From positions 1 through 6,612 of the forward strand of contig CALFLJ010000065.1 in assembly GCA_937880335.1 (NCBI GenBank): a stretch of DNA of 6,612 nucleotides, read 5' to 3'. Below the pieces are notes generated by a model. The model saw only the letters and a list, made by a program, of their open reading frames with translations. It made no database searches and was not told where the DNA came from. This DNA is from an uncultured Succinatimonas sp. Its GTDB lineage: Bacteria; Pseudomonadota; Gammaproteobacteria; Enterobacterales; Succinivibrionaceae. The position numbers and the translations under genes are program-made. Within the stretch, counting starts at the first letter, position 1. Every line of letters begins with the position of its first letter. Of the stretch, positions 1-6,575 are shown one piece after another.

Positions 1-150
1 CGTCCTAGAAAATTTATAACTGAACCTTAGTACGGCGATTTGTGAAAGTTTTAGTAAAACAAAGTTTGATTTTAATTAGATGGTAGTTTCGCCGTAAATT
101 ACACTATAAAATTAGACAACTATTAAAATAATTAAAGAAGAATTAGTCAT
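1..150. other. Non-coding left edge with inverted repeat
   Basis: No reading frame of useful length crosses this stretch. All three plus frames stop within the first 30 bases, so at most a few C-terminal codons of a plus-strand gene to the left could lie here. A perfect 8-bp inverted repeat, TACGGCGA at 31-38 and TCGCCGTA at 89-96, encloses 50 AT-rich bases. Those bases include a smaller hairpin, GTTTT at 48-52 with AAAAC at 56-60. There is no T-run after the outer stem on either strand, so it does not look like an ordinary intrinsic terminator for the minus-strand transferase gene that ends at 151. It could be a folded 3' untranslated region or a protein-binding site. Confidence 0.5.
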
Positions 151-1950
151 TTAATCACTTTTTAAATCTTCTGAAATTTTTTTCTCTCCTAACAAAGTTA
201 GAGCGTTATCTTTATTTATCATATAATCCTTTGAACTTATGTCTAACTTGGAGTTATAAAACTTTCCATTAATTCCCATAATTCCCAAGAGTAAATCGAA
301 GGTTAAATCATTGGTCCAAACCTTATTTATATTACGCTTTAGTGTTTCTACTCGTTTTGGCTCTTGTTTTATATAACTTTCTGATAATTGTACAACCATT
401 GGTATTCTAACCATAGGAAATGTGAATTTTGTAGGATTATGGTCGTAAATGCCATTAGAAAGTTCTTCCCCATGATCTGATATAAAAATTAATCCCTTAA
501 ATTGAGAATAATTACTTATCTCCTTGTATAAGTCTTCTAAAAAACTGTCAATATAAAGTATTGATGCGTCATAATCATCAACAATCTCGTCATCTCCTAA
601 AAAAAGTTTAAACTCATTAGGAGTACGTTGACTATACTTTTGGTGACTCCCCATAAGGTGAAAAACTATCAGAACTTTATTTTTACCATTTAAATCAGGT
701 AGACGCTTTATAAGTTCCTTATCATAAAATACACTTTGCATGCCTGATGTCCCATTTGTCCATTCCTCAAAATCCGCAGTAGAAGAAATTACTGATATCG
801 GGGTCTCGTAAATGCCATATTTTCGTTGATTTGAAAGCCAATAAGTTTCAAAACCTGCAACCTTTGCAACATCTAAAACAGAAAAGGCTTCGGATAGTTC
901 TTTATCCTTATATTGATTTTTTTCTGTAAGAACATTAATTAAAGCGGGGACAGTTTGAGGGAAACAAGAATAAGCATTATTAAAAACAAATGTATTATGA
1001 TGGTCTGATGCATAATTTAAATATGGAGTAGTTTCACGCTTATATCCGTAAACTTGAAAATGATCCCTACAATGGGACTCTCCTAATACCAATACAAAAA
1101 TGCCATCTGAGGTGTCATCATTTATTGTAGCTTTCAGCTTCTTAAGGCGTTCCTCCCTTTTTGCAACGTTTTCAGAAAATACTTTAAACTGCTCAAGCTG
1201 GCGCCCTGTAACCTTTAAAACAGTGGTGGCAAAGTAATCTATTTTGGGAATAACAACACAAGAGTTTGAAAAAACAAATAAAGAAAGTGCAATTAAAAAT
1301 AAAGCGCTTATATGATTTTTCTGTGGCTTAAGTCCAATAAAAAAAATTGCATTAAGAAAAATAAAGGACAAAACAAACAAAGACGCTAAAAACCACCCAA
1401 AACTTATATGTGATAACACGTATTCTATGCTTTCATCGTTGTTTGTTTGTGCTAACGCTAAGATGATATCAGAAGTTAAAAGTTCTCCTAATGCAAAATA
1501 ATATGCCCAGATTGCAGCTGGCATCAAAACAGCAAACGATAATAGGAAAATTATGAAAAGTTTTATTGAACGACATAAGAATTTATCTTTAATAAAAGAG
1601 CACAAATATATTGATAGTGCCGTACAAGAAAATATCGCAGAAGAAAAACTTGTAGCACTGAAAAACTCTTTTAAATAAATATCAATTCCTAGAATTGACT
1701 TTACTCCCAAAACAGAAAGACACGTAAATGTAAATAAAAAAAACGCCTTTAATGCTTTGATACTAAAGTTAAACAAAGCTAATACTAAAATTGCATTAAA
1801 AGTGGTCAAAGGGAAGAAAAATAATTTTAAAGACCACTCTTTCTCAATTATTCCCCAAGACAAATAGATTAGACAAACAATCAACCAAGAAAATACCCAG
1901 GTTTTGATATTTTTTGAAGATGTTTTTATAAGAAAAGGAGCTTTAATCAT
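151..1950 (-). CDS. Phosphoethanolamine transferase-like inner-membrane enzyme (sulfatase fold, EptA/CptA family)
   Basis: The 599-residue protein has the two-part plan of this family: an N-terminal membrane half with about six or seven hydrophobic helices (roughly residues 17-34, 41-60, 66-86, 100-119, 129-153, 183-205, 213-230) and a periplasmic alkaline-phosphatase-like domain from about 280. Visible family motifs are LVLGES (287-292) followed by YGYKRETTPYL (301-311), HLMGSH (431-436), and the metal-binding SDHGEE (491-496) with H504 further on. Family members move phosphoethanolamine from phosphatidylethanolamine to lipid A, LPS core or other glycans. E291, D492 and H493 are the expected metal ligands. 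The nucleophile position is S292, where EptA and MCR have Thr, and this resembles CptA. The periplasmic domain has only two cysteines (C294, C329), so the disulfide set of EptA/MCR is absent. The ATG at 1950 is the only usable start, because an in-frame stop lies at 1993-1995 with no ATG, GTG or TTG between. It has no clear Shine-Dalgarno sequence. The acceptor substrate cannot be told from sequence. Confidence 0.85.
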   Translation of the reverse strand: MIKAPFLIKTSSKNIKTWVFSWLIVCLIYLSWGIIEKEWSLKLFFFPLTTFNAILVLALFNFSIKALKAFFLFTFTCLSVLGVKSILGIDIYLKEFFSATSFSSAIFSCTALSIYLCSFIKDKFLCRSIKLFIIFLLSFAVLMPAAIWAYYFALGELLTSDIILALAQTNNDESIEYVLSHISFGWFLASLFVLSFIFLNAIFFIGLKPQKNHISALFLIALSLFVFSNSCVVIPKIDYFATTVLKVTGRQLEQFKVFSENVAKREERLKKLKATINDDTSDGIFVLVLGESHCRDHFQVYGYKRETTPYLNYASDHHNTFVFNNAYSCFPQTVPALINVLTEKNQYKDKELSEAFSVLDVAKVAGFETYWLSNQRKYGIYETPISVISSTADFEEWTNGTSGMQSVFYDKELIKRLPDLNGKNKVLIVFHLMGSHQKYSQRTPNEFKLFLGDDEIVDDYDASILYIDSFLEDLYKEISNYSQFKGLIFISDHGEELSNGIYDHNPTKFTFPMVRIPMVVQLSESYIKQEPKRVETLKRNINKVWTNDLTFDLLLGIMGINGKFYNSKLDISSKDYMINKDNALTLLGEKKISEDLKSD

Positions 1951-2102
1951 TAGACTTAAAATTGCAAATAAAACTTGGAAAAATTTTTTAAGTTAAGTTG
2001 TAAAATAATAGATAAGAAATAGAATTCTACATCATTTAATCTATTATTAACTCCCTTTTAATAAATAGAAGCGACTTTATTATAAACACGGTAGTCAAAA
2101 TT
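1951..2102. promoter_or_regulatory. Divergent promoter region between the transferase gene and queH
   Basis: These 152 bases separate two genes read away from each other, so both promoters should lie here. On the plus strand TATTAT at 2078-2083 is a possible -10 for queH, about 20 bases before its ATG. On the minus strand TATTAT (2010-2005) is a possible -10 for the transferase gene. Neither has a good -35 box at 16-18 bases, so the assignments are weak in such AT-rich DNA. A perfect 10-bp inverted repeat, AATAATAGAT at 2004-2013 and ATCTATTATT at 2039-2048, surrounds a second palindrome TAGAATTCTA at 2020-2029. The left arm covers the candidate minus-strand -10, which is where a repressor site would act. 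Confidence 0.4.
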
Positions 2103-2777
2103 ATGGACTTTACCTTTACATTACCAGAAGACTTTCTTACCAAAAGTCCCAAAACAGATCTAAAACTTCCAGAAGGATTTTCTGAAATTTTGTTACATAG
2201 CTGCTGTGCCCCGTGCAGTACAGCGGTATTAGAGTGTCTACTACAAAACAATATTAAAACGACTGTTCTTTTTTATAATCCAAATATTCAACCCTATGAT
2301 GAATATGAAACACGCAGAGATGAATGGCAAAGATTATGTGATCTTTTAAATGTACCAACTATTGTTGGTGATTATGAAATAAAAGAATGGTTAAATTGCA
2401 TAAAAGGATTTGAAGATAGCCCTGAAAGGGGAGCTAGATGCTACCAGTGCTTTACGCATCGTCTTAAGGTAACAGCCCAATATGCAAAAAAACTTAATAT
2501 AAACCTTTTTACAACGACACTAGCAACATCTAGATGGAAAAACAAAAAACAAGTTGATCTAGCAGGATTTGCTGGGGAGGACTTTGTTCCTGGAACTAAA
2601 TATTGGGATATAGATTGGAGGAAAGGTGGATTAGTAACAAGACGTTACGCAATTGTAAAAGAAATAGGATTTTACAATCAAACCTATTGTGGCTGCGCTT
2701 TTTCCTTAAAAGAAAGAATTAAACAGGAAAAGTTAAAGGAGGAAAGAGAAAAATCAATCCTCCCTTCAAACAACTAA
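2103..2777 (+). CDS. queH: Epoxyqueuosine reductase QueH
   Basis: This 224-residue protein belongs to the QueH (former DUF208) family, which reduces epoxyqueuosine to queuosine at wobble position 34 of GUN-anticodon tRNAs (Asp, Asn, His, Tyr). It is the non-homologous alternative to the cobalamin-dependent QueG. Signature elements are HSCCAPCS (32-39), FYNPNIQPYDEYETRRDEW (57-75), GARCYQC (110-116), FTTTLATSRWKN (136-147), WRKGGLVTRRY (172-182) and the late YCGC (195-198). The paired cysteines C34/C35 and the CxxC pair C113/C116 are the expected iron-sulfur/iron cofactor ligands. C196 and C198 form the conserved C-terminal pair. The length fits the family. The ATG at 2103 is taken as the start because an in-frame stop at 2037-2039 is followed by no ATG, GTG or TTG. 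Its ribosome binding site is poor (GGTAG at best). The 3' end overlaps pyrE, which is read in the opposite direction. Confidence 0.94.
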   Translation: MDFTFTLPEDFLTKSPKTDLKLPEGFSEILLHSCCAPCSTAVLECLLQNNIKTTVLFYNPNIQPYDEYETRRDEWQRLCDLLNVPTIVGDYEIKEWLNCIKGFEDSPERGARCYQCFTHRLKVTAQYAKKLNINLFTTTLATSRWKNKKQVDLAGFAGEDFVPGTKYWDIDWRKGGLVTRRYAIVKEIGFYNQTYCGCAFSLKERIKQEKLKEEREKSILPSNN

Positions 2778-3415
2778 GCTCCGTAAGTCTCCCTGTATTT
2801 CAGCATTGAATCAACATGCTCGGATAAATTAGTATCATGTTTTATATATGTTAAAAGATCATCAAAGCTTACAATTGATATAACTTTGATGTTAAGGCTC
2901 TCTTCAGCTTCAGTAATGGCACTCTTTTCTCCTTGTCCCCTTTCTTGACGATTTAAAGCAATAAGAGCTGCCTTAAAATTAGCACCTTCAGACTTTATAA
3001 TTTCATAAGACTCTCGAATAGCTGTACCTGCAGTTATTACATCATCAACAAGTAAAATATCTCCCTTTAATGGAGCTCCTACTAAATTACCACCCTCACC
3101 ATGATCTTTTTTCTCCTTACGGTTAAAACACCATGGAAGATTAACATTATGTTCTGTACTTAAAGCCATAGCTGTTGCACAAGCTAGAGGTATTCCCTTA
3201 TATGCAGGCCCGAATACAACATCACAGCTAATTCCAGAATTAACTAAAGCCTGAGCATAACACTTGCCAAGAATCTGAAGATCTGCTCCTGTATTAAACC
3301 CACCTGCATTAAAAAAATAAGGGCTATTGCGTCCAGACTTTAAAACAAAACTTCCAAATTTCAATACACCTTTTTTTAAGGCTAATTCAATAAACTCACT
3401 CTGATAAGCTTGCAT
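2774..3415 (-). CDS. pyrE: Orotate phosphoribosyltransferase
   Basis: PyrE joins orotate and PRPP to give orotidine 5'-monophosphate and pyrophosphate, the fifth step of de novo pyrimidine synthesis, as a cytoplasmic homodimer. The 213 residues equal the E. coli enzyme in length and appear gap-free against it. Visible are the N-terminal LKSGRNSPYFFNAG segment (25-38) with K26, FGPAYKGIP (68-76), the mobile catalytic loop RKEKKDHGEGGN (99-110) with R99, K100, K103 and H105, and the PRPP-binding motif ILLVDDVITAGTA (120-132) with its acidic pair D124/D125. The start at 3415 is supported by GGAG at 3426-3423, seven bases upstream, and by the match to the E. coli N-terminus. The TAG stop shares bases with the TAA of queH (overlap 2774-2777). 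No rph gene precedes it, so the E. coli rph-pyrE leader attenuation arrangement cannot operate here. Confidence 0.98.
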   Translation of the reverse strand: MQAYQSEFIELALKKGVLKFGSFVLKSGRNSPYFFNAGGFNTGADLQILGKCYAQALVNSGISCDVVFGPAYKGIPLACATAMALSTEHNVNLPWCFNRKEKKDHGEGGNLVGAPLKGDILLVDDVITAGTAIRESYEIIKSEGANFKAALIALNRQERGQGEKSAITEAEESLNIKVISIVSFDDLLTYIKHDTNLSEHVDSMLKYRETYGA

Positions 3416-3531
3416 CTTTATTCTCCGTATAAAGCTATGAAATTATTTTATCAAAAAAATCGCTTATAACTGAGCCTTAGCCTCAGCTAAAAAGTAAGAT
3501 ATACTTTCTTAAAGTTTTATAAGGAGAAATT
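3416..3531. promoter_or_regulatory. Divergent promoter region between pyrE and yicC
   Basis: For yicC, TATACT at 3500-3505 is a good -10 box, with a poor -35 candidate TTAGCC at 3477-3482 (17-base spacing). It predicts a start near 3512 and a leader of about 20 bases. For pyrE, TTGATA (3454-3449) and TATACG (3431-3426) are 17 bases apart. That -10 overlaps the pyrE ribosome binding site and would give an almost leaderless transcript, so the true pyrE promoter may lie further right. A small hairpin can form from CTGAG at 3470-3474 and CTCAG at 3482-3486. No long leader peptide or U-rich attenuator is seen before pyrE. Confidence 0.5.
3521..3526 (+). promoter_or_regulatory. yicC ribosome binding site
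   Basis: AAGGAG lies five bases before the ATG at 3532. It favours that start over the second in-frame ATG at 3550, which would remove the conserved N-terminal strand of the protein. Confidence 0.85.
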
Positions 3532-4392
3532 ATGACATTAATCCACTCCATGACAGGTTCCGCATCTCGTCAGGTAAATTCTGAATTTGGATCTATTAGC
3601 GTCAGCGTCAACTCCGTTAATAGCAGATATATAGAAACATACTTTAGGCTGTCAGATGAGCTTAAGGGTATTGAATCTAAAATACGGAAATTAGTAAATG
3701 ATAAATTTGCAAGAGGAAAGTTTGAGATAACAATTAACTTAAAATTTTCTGATAATCAGGAATTAGAAATAAACAACATACTACTTGAAAAATTAAGTTT
3801 TGCTCTAAAAAAAATACAAGCATCCGTTGGAGGGGAAATAAATCCAATGGATGTTTTAAACTATCCGGGAATTTTGGGAAATGATCCTGAAATACAAAAT
3901 AAGGTAACCGAACAGGTACTTTTAGAATTTTCCAATACTTTAGATGAATTAAAACTATCTAGAGCTCAAGAAGGGCAAAGAATTAGTTTGGCGATCATGG
4001 AAAGGTTGAATGAAATTTCAGAACATCTAAATAAAATAGGATCGTACCTTGATAATTTAGTCTTACAAGAACGAGAACGTGTTTTAGATAGAATCAAAAA
4101 CTTAAAATTAACTTTAGATCCTGAACGCTTAGAACAGGAAGTAGTAATCATTGCTCAAAAAGCAGACATTAGAGAGGAATACGATAGATTACGATCTCAT
4201 GTAAAAAAAGCTTCCCGACTTTTACATGAAGGAGGGCTTGTTGGAAAGCGTCTTGACTTCTTAATGCAAGAGTTCAATAGAGAAGCAAATACTATGGCAT
4301 CAAAAGCATCAACTTTAGCTATAACTCATATTGCAGTAGAGCTAAAAGTTCTAATAGAGCAAATGCGCGAGCAAGTACAAAACCTAGAATAA
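3532..4392 (+). CDS. yicC: YicC/YloC family endoribonuclease
   Basis: This 286-residue protein (E. coli YicC is about 287) belongs to the YicC/YloC family of metal-dependent endoribonucleases. In E. coli YicC has been linked to decay of small RNAs such as RyhB. The N-terminal YicC domain (about 3-157) opens with HSMTGSA (5-11) and carries SVNSRYIETYFRL (28-40) and RGKFEI (61-66). A helical middle (about 145-200) leads to the C-terminal DUF1732 domain (about 203-286) with ADIREEYDRLRSH (211-223), GKRLDFLMQEFNREANTM (238-255) and LKVLIEQMREQVQN (271-284). These are the most conserved stretches of the family. The protein ends in the usual IEQMREQ-type tail, so it is complete. It is read away from pyrE, as in E. 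coli, but without rph between. Its TAA directly abuts the stop codon of the opposing ybjD. It is probably transcribed alone from the 3500 promoter. Confidence 0.97.
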   Translation: MTLIHSMTGSASRQVNSEFGSISVSVNSVNSRYIETYFRLSDELKGIESKIRKLVNDKFARGKFEITINLKFSDNQELEINNILLEKLSFALKKIQASVGGEINPMDVLNYPGILGNDPEIQNKVTEQVLLEFSNTLDELKLSRAQEGQRISLAIMERLNEISEHLNKIGSYLDNLVLQERERVLDRIKNLKLTLDPERLEQEVVIIAQKADIREEYDRLRSHVKKASRLLHEGGLVGKRLDFLMQEFNREANTMASKASTLAITHIAVELKVLIEQMREQVQNLE

Positions 4393-6249
4393 TTAAATTA
4401 GGGCTTCATCTCGACCTAAGGCTCGAACTTGTTCTATCATTTGTATAAACAGAGGAGGTATACCATTAACTCCTCTTTTCTGCATGGCTTCAACTAATAT
4501 TAAAGCCATGCCAGGCTTACTCTTACGCTTAAGTGCAATATCTATTACCTTATCGGAATTTATACCTTTTTTTAGTGGACCTAAAGACATCCCTGCTGCA
4601 AGCTTAAATACATCCTGATAACCATTTGCGTATATATAGTGTTCTATATCAACATGCGGCATAATCGTAAGATGTTTATTACAGTCTTCTTTTGGATCAA
4701 GCCGACTTCTAACTGATTGTGCATATTTTTGACCTGCATCATCACCGTCCGTTAAAACATGGAAATTAATACCTAAATATTTAGCTAGTTTTATTAATGG
4801 CGATAGACCACATTGAGCAAATTCAATAATACGAATACCATCACAGGGCAAACTATATCCTAATAGCGATGCAATTGTAGATAAAACCCAAACCTCGGTC
4901 TCACCTTCAACTAAAATCCAAGTTCTAGCAAATAAACTCATAGGACGATTTATACGCACATGAAATGCAATTCGCCTTACCTCCTCATCATTAAAAGATC
5001 TTTTTTGGATCTTATAGCAACGAGTATCGTAACGACGTTTATGTAAACGCCTCAACGAGTAGAGAGGCATCGCAGAAAGTAGATCACCTGAGTTTGTTGT
5101 TACAATCTTTTGAAAATCTAAAGCCTCAATTAACGACCAGAAAGATAACAAGAGCGAGGGATGAAAACGAGCTTCAATATCTTCAAATATAACAATTGGT
5201 CTGGCTTTCTTACTTATTTCAAGACCTTGTCTGCTTGTTAGTACAGCTCCAGCTAAAAGAGAAAGCAAAAATTTAACTTTATTTATACCCGGTTTTTGAA
5301 ATGTATTATTTATTGTCGATAAAGTTTCAATTGAAATAGGTCTGTTTATAATATCTCCGGCGTTACGTCTATATTCCTGTGAGTAATTTATAAGTTTAGG
5401 ATGATCGTAACAGGATAAATATTTTGATAGCAAGGCATTAACTGTTACCATAGCTTTACGGACTTCACTAGCACTTAAAGCCATATCTGTTGCAAGTTTT
5501 CCTATTAATTCAGAAAAGGACTCCTCAGTAGAATCTTTCTTTTCTTCACAGTTATTTGCTCCCGTACAAGAAAGCATACGGCTATCACGAATTCTAAGCA
5601 CTGGATTTAAACGAATTATCATCATCAATGCTTTATCTACATTTCCGCCTGTTTTATCAAAAGATCTTCCCTGCGCATTTAATAGCTCATGTTTTGTTTT
5701 GAATTCCGTTCCCTCTTTTCTTGCAACTATATGCCAATGCAAACGATAAATTCCATCATCACCATATATCCAATACTTCCGTAACGTAGGCTCATCATCA
5801 AAATTTTGGGAAATTGTACTTTCGGAAAAAAATAAATTTACCTCAATGAAATCAGCCCTTGCACAAAAGACATCTTGGGCTAAAAAAATCTTATCCTCTT
5901 CATCTATAAAAGAAGTATCCTGAACAAAGGATTTATTTTCACATGTGCTAATACTACTATTTTTGTTTGCATCAAGGGCTAAGTTAGGTATTTTCCCTAG
6001 ATTTTCGTTAACAATCAGCTCATCCCTAGGATCAATATTTTCACCGTTTATAGCAACAGGTACATAGACATCATCTAAAAGGAAATTGCACAGATTTTCC
6101 CCTTGTCCCAAAATTGTCCACAATAGTCTTAAAAGTGATGTTTTACCCCAGGCATTTTCGCCTATTAAAGCCGTACTGTCTTCCTGAAAATCTATTTTAA
6201 GATGACGAATACCTCGAAAATTTGAGACTTCTACTTGCTCAAGATACAT
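4393..6249 (-). CDS. ybjD: OLD-family ATP-dependent endonuclease, YbjD-like (AAA ATPase plus TOPRIM)
   Basis: The 618-residue protein has an SMC/RecF-like ATPase split by a large middle region and followed by a TOPRIM nuclease domain, the layout of OLD-family nucleases. Walker A is GENAWGKT (30-37). The Walker B region is IVIFEDIEARFHP (352-364), followed by TTNSG (384-388) at the H-loop place with Asn instead of His, as I recall for E. coli YbjD. The TOPRIM domain shows ILVEGETE (445-452) and DGDDAG (501-506), its acidic metal-binding residues. The C-terminal part (IEHYIYANGYQDVF, 535-548; RKSKPG, 575-580) also follows YbjD (DUF2813). Compared with the roughly 552-residue E. coli protein, the extra length sits mainly at about 71-132, an acidic, polar stretch. 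No ABC-type LSGG signature is evident. The ATG at 6249 has AAGGA six bases upstream (6260-6256). The biological role of YbjD is unsettled. Relatives include phage P2 Old and Gabija GajA, but no GajB-like helicase partner is in the window. Confidence 0.93.
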   Translation of the reverse strand: MYLEQVEVSNFRGIRHLKIDFQEDSTALIGENAWGKTSLLRLLWTILGQGENLCNFLLDDVYVPVAINGENIDPRDELIVNENLGKIPNLALDANKNSSISTCENKSFVQDTSFIDEEDKIFLAQDVFCARADFIEVNLFFSESTISQNFDDEPTLRKYWIYGDDGIYRLHWHIVARKEGTEFKTKHELLNAQGRSFDKTGGNVDKALMMIIRLNPVLRIRDSRMLSCTGANNCEEKKDSTEESFSELIGKLATDMALSASEVRKAMVTVNALLSKYLSCYDHPKLINYSQEYRRNAGDIINRPISIETLSTINNTFQKPGINKVKFLLSLLAGAVLTSRQGLEISKKARPIVIFEDIEARFHPSLLLSFWSLIEALDFQKIVTTNSGDLLSAMPLYSLRRLHKRRYDTRCYKIQKRSFNDEEVRRIAFHVRINRPMSLFARTWILVEGETEVWVLSTIASLLGYSLPCDGIRIIEFAQCGLSPLIKLAKYLGINFHVLTDGDDAGQKYAQSVRSRLDPKEDCNKHLTIMPHVDIEHYIYANGYQDVFKLAAGMSLGPLKKGINSDKVIDIALKRKSKPGMALILVEAMQKRGVNGIPPLFIQMIEQVRALGRDEALI

Positions 6250-6482
6250 CTTTGATCCTTAGGGGTTATATTACTCCCAATTTTATAGTTGTTCTTTTTA
6301 TAATGTATAGGTCAAAGTTTTAATAAGATCCATGTTATAAAGTCAATATTTTGATTTTACAGGCAAAATATTACATCTTATCTTTTATATTTTGTGAAAA
6401 TATTTGAGTGTAATTGGAAATATTTAATGGTTTAAAAATTTATCTTACGCTTAAAATTTAGTGTATTAAGACAAAAGGGCAT
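6250..6482. promoter_or_regulatory. ybjD upstream region, no gene seen
   Basis: No reading frame of useful length is found on either strand in this very AT-rich stretch. The ybjD promoter should lie here on the minus strand. The best -35-like boxes are TTGACC (6315-6310) and TTGACT (6346-6341), but neither has a good -10 at normal spacing, so no exact promoter is called. AAATATTT occurs twice near 6409-6430 and is typical of AT-rich intergenic DNA rather than a clear site. Confidence 0.4.
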
Positions 6483-6527
6483 AAAAAAAGAACCTAGTTT
6501 TAACTTCATAAGTCTTAACGAGGTTCT
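6483..6527 (-). terminator. Rho-independent terminator for a minus-strand transcript from the right
   Basis: Read on the minus strand, AGAACCT (6527-6521) pairs perfectly with AGGTTCT (6495-6489). The stem continues after a one-base mismatch with GTT/AAC, a 2x2 A-rich internal loop and a 5-bp GACTT/AAGTT segment (one G-U pair), closing an ATG loop. A run of seven T residues (6489-6483) follows at once. On the plus strand there is no T-run after the stem, so the direction is clear. It should end a gene or RNA lying beyond 6612 and insulate ybjD from it. Confidence 0.8.
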
Positions 6528-6549
6528 AATAAATTTTCTATATTTTATA

Positions 6550-6573
6550 AAAAGTTTTCAATCCCAAACTTTT
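6550..6573. repeat. 8-bp inverted repeat (hairpin)
   Basis: AAAAGTTT at 6550-6557 and AAACTTTT at 6566-6573 are perfect inverted copies around an 8-base loop. On the minus strand the 3' arm runs into a short T stretch, so it could act as a weak extra terminator ahead of the stronger one at 6527-6483. Confidence 0.5.
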
Positions 6574-6575
6574 GG

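Noticed and set aside
1..30. C-terminal codons of a plus-strand gene entering from the left
   Set aside because: Frames of five and nine codons end in stops, but there is nothing to tell coding from chance.
2020..2029. TAGAATTCTA palindrome as an independent regulator site
   Set aside because: A 10-bp AT-rich palindrome is expected fairly often in such DNA. I keep it only as part of the nested arrangement with the larger inverted repeat.
2036..2251. 71-codon minus-strand reading frame
   Set aside because: It overlaps the 5' half of the clearly real queH and has no recognisable domain or ribosome binding site. Its codons mirror the conserved CC motif region.
3966..4151. 61-codon minus-strand reading frame
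   Set aside because: It lies wholly inside yicC on the opposite strand, with no family resemblance and no separate promoter context.
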